Assembly: GCA_021399435.1 (NCBI GenBank)
Contig: JAJTUP010000098.1
Location: forward strand, 124,001-188,000
Reading direction: 5' to 3'
Origin: Diaporthe sp. PMI_573
Lineage: Eukaryota > Ascomycota > Sordariomycetes > Diaporthales > Diaporthaceae
DNA: 64,000 nt
A program made the position numbers and the translations under genes. The notes under the pieces were generated by a model. The model did not search any database and was not told the DNA's origin. It saw nothing but the letters and a program-made list of their open reading frames with translations. Below are positions 55,579-64,000 of the stretch, in pieces; the first letter of the stretch is position 1; each line of letters begins with the position of its first letter.

Positions 55579-56703
55579 CTAAATCACATAAAGCCTTTTT
55601 TTTTTCCTTTTCATCTTCGACTGCATATCCTCAAGCATGACAGCAGCCGCTACCTCATGTCTAATCCCGCTCCTATTAAAGGGTTTGACGTGGCGCTTGA
55701 GGTGGTCTCGGAAGTTGTCACGTCTACCAAAGGTTTTAGGAATCTCGCAGAATTGACAACGCCATGTTTCCGGATTGTCTGAATGAGCCCTATAGTTACA
55801 TATTAGCTTCTGTACGAACAAATAACCGATTCTCGATGTCACCTACTCATTGCAATGTCTTTTCAAGTGCTCCTTCCTTAGGTAGTTTTTCCCGTTACAC
55901 TGGGGGTACCCGCATTTGTAAGCGTTCGCAGACGCCTTTAATGCCGCTGGTTTTTCCTTTGGTGGGTTACACTTTCCGGATCTTTGATGGGTCGACGGCA
56001 ATAATGCAGACTGAACAGACGCGGACGCCTCTTCAATTGACGATACCTCCGAGTGATTTGTCTCGTCCAAGCAAGGACCCGGATTATCTGAGGCAACCAT
56101 GATGCTCATGTCTGCCGGCGTGTTGAGCTCAAGTACAGACGTATCACTTGTGTCAGCCAAGGAGTTATCATTCTCGTTTCTCATTTGTGCAAGATTGTCC
56201 CCTTCGTGACTTGCTTTTTCAGATGATGTATGTTTTAGAGGCACTGTTGGTTCCGCGGACTGGTTGGCGCCGTCCGGGGGGGTTGAGTAGGCCGTTGGAG
56301 AATTGCAGAAGTCGTCGAAATTGATATCATCGTGCGTAATTAGAGCTGAGCTGTGGTGAGGATCTATGGTCGAGATGATCTGGTCATCGACTGCTCTGTC
56401 AACCAAGGGTGAGGCCGGGTATCTTAATAATGTGGCTTGACTGAACTCGGACTGTGATGAGACTGGATTGAAACTGAAATAATTGAGAGGAGAGCTTTGT
56501 TTGATGCCAAAGCGTTGATTGCTTTGGTATCCGTCCTCCGCGAATGCGCCTAATCTAGGTGACGGAGGCAGTGTTGACGGTGGCTGGACGGAATGGTCCT
56601 GCGCTGAAAATGTATCGTACTCCGGATGGATGAAGAATGTTTGATCTGAGAGATACACTGGGTCTGGAAGTGGAATGTCGAAGGGGAAACTTGAGATTTC
56701 CAT
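55579..56703 (-). CDS. C2H2 zinc-finger transcription-factor-like protein
   Basis: Exon 1 runs from ATG 56703 to 55847. A 57-bp intron (55790-55846, GTAGGT..CTATAG) follows, and exon 2 covers 55789-55579, giving 355 residues. The first about 250 residues are acidic and Ser/Pro-rich, like an activation region. Two zinc fingers follow: YKCGYPQCNGKNYLRKEHLK with RHCNEAH, whose last His comes from across the intron, and WRCQFCEIPKTFGRRDNFRD with HLKRH. The second finger plus basic tail (KMKRKKKRL) looks like a nuclear signal. Splicing restores the finger spacing exactly, which supports the model. The gene appears intact; its targets are unknown. Confidence 0.8.
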
Positions 56704-57391
56704 TGAGCTGAGAGGACAAGATCGTTAGCTCTGCACCTCATGACCCGTTGATTATTTAGGCTTACTCTTCACCCTGCTAGATGTGGAAATTGAAGGAAAA
56801 GAAGGATGGTCTATAAGAGAAATTGAGAGATCCTATGTAAAACAGGCTCCATCCTCAGTAGGCACAGGCTCTGTTGACAAGATGTAGCTCGAAGAGCTAC
56901 GCATTTCTACGGGTGCCGCTGGCTTACGTAGCCAGACCACACCCTAACCCTGCAGGCTAGGTTCCACGGGTACAACCGCAGATAACCATCGTGGGGACGT
57001 TAAAGTATAATATTCCATGGAACTGCATTAGACTAAATTGTATTTTTGTTCAGGGTACTTTGGAAGAGATACTGTACGAAACACCCGGAGACATAGTGTT
57101 CGTACTTTTGTCTGGTACTTCGCTTTGCTAAATTGGGCTCAGGCTTAAAGAGAGCAAAGTACATGACCGCAAGAGCCGTACTTAATCCGCATACCACTCT
57201 AAGAGAGTGCATTGATTTTCATGGCTCTATCATATACTTTACAGTACAGTATACTGAGGAGAAAACCTTGTAGATTTTTGACCACCGGAGGCCCTTTACT
57301 GACAAACACATTCAATTTTCGTTGTTGATCTACCTTTTTATCTTTTGGGGATATCTGGTAACCGCTTGGCGGAAAATTTGGCCTGGTAGCG
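56704..57391. other. Intergenic region between zinc-finger gene and LINE ORF1
   Basis: This contains the zinc-finger gene's promoter side. GAGCTACGC-type repeats around 56885-56935 and AT-rich DNA at 57000-57060 are visible. No gene is supported. Confidence 0.35.
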
Positions 57392-58240
57392 ATGTCTGGC
57401 GAGGTCAACCCCTCGTCATACGTCATGGGCCGCCAATCTGACGTTTCGGGAGGGGGATGTCACCGCCCCCAGCGAAAGAGAGCCAGAACGACGAAGGCAA
57501 TTGAAGCGGAGCAACAGGAGTGTAATATCGAATGGGAGGAGGAGAACAGCGAAGGAACGTCGAGTAATACTAGAACGAAGAAGAGAACTACGCCTAAGGC
57601 GACCGACAGAATGCTCGAGGCGATCCAAGGCCTAAAGCAACTTCTGGAACAAGACTTCAATAGGAAAATAGAAATCATGAAGGCAGAGTTCCAGCTTGAG
57701 TTCACAAAGCTTCGAGACCGTATGGCCGAGGAGGTCGCCAAAACGACAGCCCAGATGGCACAAGAACTCTCGCAAGCTCGAGAGGAGCTCTCCCAAGTCC
57801 GCAACGAGTTAGAGTGCTCCCGGCTCCAGCTGGACACCGTGATGGGCACTCAAGGAGCTTCACCGGCTACCCGTTCACCGACCACCCGGTCATACGCCGA
57901 AGCCGCCAGTACGGCACCGGCTAGCCTGACTTCTCCGACTTCCTCTCCAGTTCCGTCGGCCAGCCCGGAACCAGTCTTCTGTACTATCGACACATCCAGG
58001 GTGCCTGAGGATTACGCCGCAGAAGCCACACCAACAGCGCTACGCAAGACCATCGAACAAGAAATGAGAGCGTCAGGCAACCAACCCAGTTGGCGGTGTG
58101 TTGCGGTGACTCGGGACGGAAGAAATACCAACCGCATGAGGGTTAGAGCTAGGAACGAGGAAGAACTCAAGCGGATCAAGGATATTGTCGAGGCCAGGAA
58201 GGTGCGCCCAAAGTCCAGCGAATTCTTGACCGAACCGTAA
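57392..58240 (+). pseudogene. Tad-like LINE ORF1 (gag-like), element truncated after it
   Basis: The 282-codon frame begins MSGEVNPSSYVMGRQSDVSG. It has a long coiled coil (MLEAIQGLKQLLEQDFNRKI to about residue 150), a SYAEAA and Pro/Ser-rich linker, and an RNA-binding-like end with CTIDTSRVPEDYA, then ALRKTIEQEMRASGNQPSWR. This matches ORF1 of Tad-clade fungal LINEs. ORF2 (endonuclease and reverse transcriptase) should follow but is absent: 20 bp later comes the end of the APH-like gene. No poly-A tail or target duplication was seen. Confidence 0.7.
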
Positions 58241-58260
58241 GGCAGCCGACTGTCTCACCT

Positions 58261-59652
58261 CCTCTATGGAGCCTGTTGCTTTCCAGACCTGATATGTCCA
58301 CGGAGGAGCCTCAAGTACGCTTCCATCCACTTGTCGTTTACAAAACTTTGGTGGCTCCCGTATCGCAGAAGACCCTGGAATACGCTAGCGGCTTCTGACA
58401 ACATCAGGTTCGCAATCGGTGTGTTCCCCTCGTTGCTGATTCCTACTCCGGCTTCGGCGATTTCTACCATATCTTTGTATTCCTTGAGCCTTGGCTCTGT
58501 CCTCCTGATGCGATTGATTGCGGCTGGTTTGGTCTCAACGTGTCCTGGGGGCTCTCGGTCCAGCCCTGTCAAGACTGGATACTGGGCGACGACCTCAATC
58601 GGTGCAGCCATGACCCCGTCCAAGTCGATCACGCTGACGATTTCAAAATCATCGTTCACGAGAAGGTTGTGGGCTCCAAAGTCGCGATTCACGAGGCTGA
58701 AACGACCTGCCATGGAACTGCTGTGGCCGTACAACGACATGAGATGTTTGAAGAGAACCGGGATTGCAAACGACCAACTTGCCTGGACATCAGGCGCTGC
58801 ATTACGTACGCACACTTGGAGAGCGTGGTTCGCAAGATCAGCGTAGTAGTCCATTGGAGACGTCCAAGGCCCCTTGCCGGTCTCAATCTCTGGGCCGATG
58901 AAGAAATCCGATGTCTGTTCGTCCCGATAGAGGCTTCCAATCTGGTCGAACGTGAACGACGATAGCGCGACTTGAATGCCGGCCATTTGTTGCCTGAACT
59001 TCCGGTCTTGATCCCGTGTGCCAAACAGGCCCGCGTCACATTTCTTCGCCTCCCGCAATTCTGTCGCAACCGTTCCGTGGACATAATCCATTAGAATATA
59101 CGGGGCTCCAACCTCGTTAGTTAGATTGATACTGCAGGAATGCACTTCCGGAACAGGGATGGAGGTTTTGGCCCTTTTTCAGGTCAGCATAACTCCCCAC
59201 ACATACCCGGACGCGACGTACTTCAAGAACTCCATACTAGCTATTTCCACCTTGAGAGTGCTGGCCACATCGAGCACCTCACGATCACCAAATACCGTGT
59301 TGAGCTGTGGCAGCCTGACCCTTGCAACCCAACTGATCCCGTCGGCAAACACGATGCGGCGGACCATGTTGAAGTGACCGATAGAAAAGTTCTCGCCAAA
59401 GTTGCAGGGGATGCCACTGCGAAGGCCCGAAGAAATCGACGTGAGCGCGTCCCACTTGACAGCCGCAAGGAATTCAGTGGCTCGCTCGTGGAATTCACCG
59501 CCCGGCTCGTACGCGTTAGCTCCGATCCAAGAGGCACTTCCAAGGAAATCAGCTGGATCTTCAATCGCCATGGTCTGCTTCTCTGAAGGTATCTCGGCTG
59601 GTTCCGTCGCGTTGAAAGGCTGTTCTTTACCGAGCTCGTTTAAAAATCGCAA
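58261..59652 (-). CDS. APH-family phosphotransferase-like protein
   Basis: Exon 1 (59652-59207) encodes the N-lobe with FSIGHFNMVRRIVFADGISW. A 33-bp intron (59174-59206) has GTATGT donor, GCTGAC branch point and AAG acceptor. Exon 2 (59173-58264, stop TAG at 58261-58263) begins AKTSIPVPEVHSCSINL and carries the catalytic loop NRDFGAHNLLVNDDFEIVSV with IDLDG, the Asp pair that binds Mg-ATP. The product is about 451 residues, normal for fungal aminoglycoside-phosphotransferase-like kinases, whose substrates are mostly unknown. The catalytic His of the usual HGD motif is replaced here by Arg (NRD), as seen in many fungal members. The gene looks intact. Confidence 0.8.
59174..59206 (-). other. 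Very short intron (33 bp) in the APH-like gene
   Basis: Splicing GTATGT..AAAAAG gives an uninterrupted frame with KYVASGAKTSIPVPEVHS across the junction. Without splicing, the frame stops within four codons. The lariat-to-acceptor distance is only about 10 bases. Confidence 0.6.
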
Positions 59653-61459
59653 AACACTTCGAGGGTTTGCAGCGAAGCGGCCTTTAAGTATTGCGGTTTA
59701 CCTCAGCAAGCCCTGGTCTTCTGCCTTGCTGCCAAGGCGCCCAGTGCGCCTGCAGAAGTATCCAATCAGGGGCACGGCCTAGGAGGACCGACATTCTGCG
59801 CTATCCCTGATTTAGAAACCCGGGGTTCCTCCGGTTGCCGAAGCCTCCGGAGATAACCCGAAATCACCGGACACCCCAAACCTGGCGTAAGAGTCCTTGC
59901 AACATAGGGGATAAAGGCCAAACAACGGCTGGCATTGGAATGGACACGGTAATCTTCTTGAATGAGTGACTGTTTCTGTTGACTACATAGTGGAGACCCT
60001 GTGAGTAGACCAAACCCCCCCCGATCGGCAGCAGCATTCCCCATGATCCACCTTGACTAATCTCCGACTCCAAACCGACCGCCTGTCTCGTTATACATTG
60101 ATCCTTCTGCCAATAAACTAGGGTCAGCATGATAGGGTGTTGGAAGAGCTTTCCCTTACTGTGACTACGCCTTTAGTCAAGGCTGATCAATGCTTAATTC
60201 TGGGTTCCACAAGAGCACTTGCTTCCCTTTTTGACCGTGGCGCTGCAATTCGAGCATTCAACATTGTATGTAAGTTGAAGAAGAGGAGGGCCGATGGTAC
60301 CGATGGCAGTACCCTCAACGGCTGCGGAACTGGTTGCCTGAGACATGTTGTTTGATAGATAGCGGGTGCAACGGAAGTATTGAGGACGAACAGCAATTCA
60401 ATGTAGTGAGTGATGTTTGCCGAGCGAAGAGGAAATGACTTATTTATATGCGATGCCAGAATACGGCTCTGGGATGAGTTTGCCGCCAGCGTGGAGATGT
60501 TTTAAGCTGAGCTCCACGACACGTTATTTGCTGCCTGTTGCCTAAATCGGACAGCACCAACAAGCCGGTCGCATGCTTGCGGCCAGCCACACCATATGCT
60601 CGCCCGCAGCTGGGAGGCTCTTTGTTCAGACCCTGCTGATGAAGGCTGCCTAGGCAGCTGACAGCCTACGGGTTCTGGGGCGAAATTTAATCGACCCATG
60701 CAGCGCGAACCATCGAGATGATTGGGTAGCCAGCGGTGGCGAAGTCGCTGGTCGCACTAACCGGCCAACAAACAAGGGATCTAGCCTTGGTGGAGTCGTT
60801 CACACACGCAGAGCCTCATGCTTACGGTGCCATTGCAGTTACGGGTGTTCGTGAGTCATCTTGGCGACCGCAGCTTTGTAGGGACGGCCGGCCGTAGACT
60901 GGATGTGTCAAAGGCGATGAAGCTGCCTAAAAGTCGGTGGAGGTCGGCGCTATGTTGCTTCGCGGACACGTCAGTCTAGGCCGGGCATCCCTGCATAGTT
61001 ACGGCTGACTCGAACGCCCTGTATTTGTAAGGCATGAGGCTCTGCTTGCGTGAACGGGTCCAGCGTACTTCACGAACCGTCAACGATAGAAGTATTGATA
61101 GATTCAGTGATGTGATGGAGAGGTTGAAAGAAAATGTGGAGGCTAGAAACGTTGTAACGTAGTAATGATGGGCAGGCAAGGAGCGGGGGCTTGTGCAACA
61201 TGCGATATGCAGTCAGCAGCACAGCCTTCAGCCCTCCGGTCATAATAGGCGACCCACGCACGACACCTTCCTAGGTTGAGATTGATCAAGGCAACTATGC
61301 TGGACTCTTTTAGTGACAGATTCATGGCTCGTCTGAACGAAGTGAGGTCCGAAATCCAGGAGCTCACGAGCTTGGCGCGCCAAATTATATCTCTTCATAG
61401 TGTACAGGCATCATCAGAGCTGGATGAGATTACCAGACTTGCAAACAAATAAATCAAAT
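59653..61459. other. Gene-poor stretch
   Basis: Frames at 59766-60130 (minus), 60137-60355 (plus) and 60187-60396 (minus) have no recognisable motif and overlap one another. No RNA gene or repeat was recognised. Confidence 0.35.
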
Positions 61460-61560
61460 CAAATCAGGGGTCCAATTTGATTTGATTTGGATAGTAAAAT
61501 CATCGATTTGATTTGATTTGATTTGATTTGAATCGATTTGGATCTCATTTGGATATCTGG
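61451..61560. repeat. ATTTG-rich inverted/direct repeat (hAT subterminal type)
   Basis: AAATCAAATCAAAT at 61451-61464 and its complement ATTTGATTTGATTT 10 bases later form a 14-bp inverted repeat around CAGGGGTCC. More than six direct TTTGA units follow to about 61560. It resembles a hAT end with subterminal binding sites. Confidence 0.55.
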
Positions 61561-61880
61561 ATAACCCCACTTTTCTCCCACGACGAAAGACATTGAGCAG
61601 CTCCTATAATGAGGTTGATTCTACGGTGGTTAGCTGGGAAGATTTGACAGAAGACGGTTGGCTTACTCTCGAAGATACGTATATGGAAATCCATTGCGCA
61701 TCAAGTCTGGAAGTTGACGCTGTTATCGGCGAGTTCACTCACCAACCCGCCTCCGACGGAGAAGAGACAGTTGTGGACACATTTGAGGTCCAAGATGGGT
61801 CAGAGAGCGAAGGAACGGGGAAAAAGTTAACCTAATTTGGCTTGGTTATTTGTATTATATGACCCTTGGGCAGCTTCATA

Positions 61881-63736
61881 TAACGTCCCCGGCCCGGCTT
61901 CCGCCCCCCCCCCCTGATTCCGCCCCCTTCCCTCACGACCGCCCCCTTCGCCTCGTCGCCGACAACGCCGCCACCACGATAGTTGACCTCGCTTCCGATG
62001 GTGTTTCCGACTCTTCTGAAGCGTCGCTTTCTTCTGATATCACCCCCGCTTCAATCTGAGTCCTCCGAATGGCCTCGATATCGGCGAAAAGTTCATTCGG
62101 GTCAAGTTGAACCTTCTTCCTTCGGACTACCCTACTGGCTTCAATCTGGGCTTCCAACTCTCGGGCTTTTTGTGAGGACATCATCAGATCGACGTCTATC
62201 TGGTCCCAACTTTTGAGGATTTTCCTGAAGAGGAGTCGTGATGTGGGGCTGAGATTCTTCTGACGGGCATACCGAGCCACCATACCCCTTAGGTCTTGAG
62301 ATCGCTTAGGGGTCGCAAAAATGGTCCCTCGAGGCCGACAAAAACACTTATCAGTGCAGAAATGGCTGCTGGAGCTATTGGTACCGCCAGATTCCAACGA
62401 TCTCGCTTCCTTCTCGCGATTATCGGCGATAAAGTGGCTTCCGAGTGCCCTATGCTTAGACACTGGCCAGAGACCAGTCGCCCGCCAGCCAGAACGTATA
62501 TTTGCTTCCGTCAAAGTGTCAATTCGAGCCTTGTGATAGCAATAAAGAAACCGTTTCTTTGCCACGACTGTTGACGAATCGTGCCCTCCCTGGTGATCGA
62601 GATGCTTCTTAAATGCGAGCTTTAGAGGGCCGAAGATCGCCACATCGAGCGGTTGCAGCATATGCGAAGTATGGGCGGGCAAAAAAACGATATATACCTT
62701 ATTTGAGAAGCATTCCCACATAAACTCGACCGTTGTATGTGTATGGTGCCCATCGATCACGAGAAGGCGCCATTCTAATGGGTCCTCTGGTACTGTTTGA
62801 GGAAGGAAGACCTTCCGAAGCCAGTGGATAGCGATAGGTTCCTCCATCCACCCCTTCTTCGTCGCCGTGAACTGCCAGCCCTCGTGATCTTCAAGGGCGA
62901 TAGGAAACCACTGCTGCTGAATGCTGAGTCCCTTAAAAATAACGAGTGGGACGAGGAACTTGCCCGTGGCGGAGATACACTCAAGGAAGGAGGTCCACGC
63001 TCTCGAATTAAAGTCCTTCTGAAGAAGCTGGCTTCCTTCCGAATAGCCGATCGTGAGCGCCTTCTCGGACTTGCCCTCCATCAGCCCGCCCTCGTCGGCA
63101 TTCCATCGGTTGGCCGGCTTAATTGCCTTCACGATAGGCAACTGCATGAAGTCAAACCACGACCCAACGTTCTTTTTGGTAGCTGCCCTTAGCCGTTTAG
63201 CCTCAACGCGCTGGTACTTACGGCTTTGGAGGATAGGGTGACGAAGGAGGAAGGCCCTCAGCCACTTCCTTCCGAGAGGAGCGACCTCCTTCCCCGACGA
63301 GGCCATTCGGGCTGCCAGAGCCCTCGTTTCCCAGCGAGTTAACGCATGGCCCAAGCTGCTTTGGTTGATAAGGAATAGGGCCAATCGATCCTCCTGATCA
63401 TCAGAAAGAGGCCTCTGAGGTTCGTGAGAAACGCGCTGACTTTGCGCGCCGGCGAGGCGATCGCGAAGTGTGGAACGGGGGATATGCCAGGTCCTGCAAG
63501 CCTGCTTGACGGGCATTCCATCCCTGCACGCAACAAGGGCGTCATGGATCTCGGCTTCCCCATAGGGCTTCATGATGACTAGGTTGATGCTTGGAAGAAG
63601 TTTGGTGACCAGAAAAAATTCTCTCGGAAAGATATGGTTGAGTTTATATAGGGTGGGGGCAGACGCGTACACGCGTGAACGCGGATGTGGGGGGGGCGGA
63701 ATCAGGGGGGGGGCGGAAGCCGGGCCGGGGACGTTA
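61881..63736 (-). mobile_element. Intact Fot1/pogo-type DNA transposon with TA duplication
   Basis: Terminal inverted repeats of about 45 bp begin ACGTCCCCGGCCCGGCTTCC (61883) and end GGGGACGT (63734). They differ only in C-run length (11 versus 9). TA dinucleotides at 61881-61882 and 63735-63736 are the target duplication. The 1852-bp element carries one uninterrupted transposase on the minus strand. Confidence 0.93.
61933..63573 (-). CDS. Pogo/Fot1-type transposase
   Basis: Start ATG 63573 (MKPYGEAEIHDALVACRDGM) was chosen because the psq-type helix-turn-helix follows at once; the frame is open upstream to 63969 but crosses the terminal repeat. The 546-residue protein has that HTH (residues 5-45), a CENP-B/Tc5-type HTH (PLSDDQEDRLALFLINQSSL, about 55-120) and the DDE superfamily domain. 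Catalytic acids lie in RWNADEGG, LLVIDGHHTHT and HMLQPLDVAIFG, the DDD arrangement of pogo. A Cys-rich patch (HFCTDKCFCRP) and acidic C-terminus follow. No stops or shifts: it may be active. Confidence 0.92.
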   Translation of the reverse strand: MKPYGEAEIHDALVACRDGMPVKQACRTWHIPRSTLRDRLAGAQSQRVSHEPQRPLSDDQEDRLALFLINQSSLGHALTRWETRALAARMASSGKEVAPLGRKWLRAFLLRHPILQSRKYQRVEAKRLRAATKKNVGSWFDFMQLPIVKAIKPANRWNADEGGLMEGKSEKALTIGYSEGSQLLQKDFNSRAWTSFLECISATGKFLVPLVIFKGLSIQQQWFPIALEDHEGWQFTATKKGWMEEPIAIHWLRKVFLPQTVPEDPLEWRLLVIDGHHTHTTVEFMWECFSNKVYIVFLPAHTSHMLQPLDVAIFGPLKLAFKKHLDHQGGHDSSTVVAKKRFLYCYHKARIDTLTEANIRSGWRATGLWPVSKHRALGSHFIADNREKEARSLESGGTNSSSSHFCTDKCFCRPRGTIFATPKRSQDLRGMVARYARQKNLSPTSRLLFRKILKSWDQIDVDLMMSSQKARELEAQIEASRVVRRKKVQLDPNELFADIEAIRRTQIEAGVISEESDASEESETPSEARSTIVVAALSATRRRGRS

Positions 63737-63848
63737 CGGGTAGTTATATTGCAATAAAAAGCGCGCTTTTTATTCGGAATAAAAAGCTGCTTCATTATAA
63801 TAAAAAGCAGTTTAATACACATGTGTATTAAACACGTGCCCATCCCTA

Positions 63849-64000
63849 CTGCGTGAGGGATGGAATCTCCGCGAACTGGGACGTTAAATTGATAACCAAT
63901 GATAACGAGGAGCGCGAGCAGGCGTTTGACAATCAAGACGCGCCATGAACCAAGATCATGAACAATCACCTAGTGATGCGGCAATTGTGCTGGGATTTTT
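63849..64000. other. Right edge, no feature seen
   Basis: The hAT end stops at 63848. The remaining 152 bp have no recognisable coding or repeat signal. Confidence 0.4.

Larger units (their letters stand above)
61608..63848 (+). mobile_element. hAT 3'-end copy interrupted by a pogo element
   Basis: 61608-61882 matches 22925-23165 (transposase C-terminus and 3' non-coding DNA) and 63737-63848 matches 23166-23277. The two halves are separated by the pogo element at 61883-63734. The transposase tail here continues 11 residues further (VQDGSESEGTGKKLT) than in the 22.9-kb copy, where a deletion makes a premature TGA. Confidence 0.85.

Noticed and set aside
61983..63241. Plus-strand ORFs across the pogo element
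   Set aside because: Antisense shadows of the 546-residue transposase frame.

Overview
The window looks like a transposon-rich, gene-poor stretch of a filamentous ascomycete (Pezizomycotina) chromosome. The basis is short introns of 33-90 bp with GT..AG ends and CTAAC/CTGAC-type branch points, fungal-only domain architectures (DUF3638/DUF3645 giant proteins, BAH-domain genes, F-box and HNH proteins, APH-like kinases), and a fungal set of mobile elements: Ty1/copia, Ty3/gypsy with a chromodomain, a Tad-like LINE, Fot1/pogo elements and many hAT elements. I see no rRNA, tRNA, CRISPR or bacterial operon signals.

Layout. 1-3.1 kb: decayed single-copy genes (hotdog thioesterase, CorA-like transporter, a possible VWA-type fragment) whose in-frame stops look like RIP. 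3.5-8.3 kb: a BAH gene cut by a hAT-type end at 4018, a broken intron-containing gene, a solo LTR (5286-5578), a hAT fragment and a cyclin fragment. 8.4-13.4 kb: a young copia element with apparently identical 311-bp LTRs. 13.4-24.2 kb: hAT elements and fragments, one of them (16300-19165) splitting a TPR/F-box gene with a perfect 8-bp duplication. 25.4-31 kb: a gypsy element with open gag and pol frames but no recognisable 5' LTR.

31.9-41.8 kb: a retropepsin-like ORF, an ankyrin fragment and a long pseudogene of the DUF3638/DUF3645 family carrying a second solo LTR of the 5286 family. 42.5-48.5 kb: an HNH-domain gene, pogo and hAT fragments, a third solo LTR, a nearly intact BED-finger hAT, and the 3' end of a BCS1-type AAA ATPase. 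48.9-54.5 kb: a cluster of small, mostly unrecognised genes. It includes a duplicated divergent promoter with paralogous ORFs, a second BAH fragment, a six-cysteine secreted peptide and a mini MADS-like gene. 55.6-59.7 kb: the best-preserved host genes, a C2H2 zinc-finger regulator and an APH-family kinase with an apparent 33-bp intron, with a LINE ORF1 between them. 61.4-63.9 kb: a second copy of the 22.9-23.3 kb hAT end carrying an intact pogo element. The 23-kb copy preserves the empty target site.

The host genes do not form a pathway. What links the region is repeated transposon capture, solo-LTR formation and gene decay, as expected of an accessory or subtelomere-like compartment. Functions are assigned by reading motifs; none was checked against a database.
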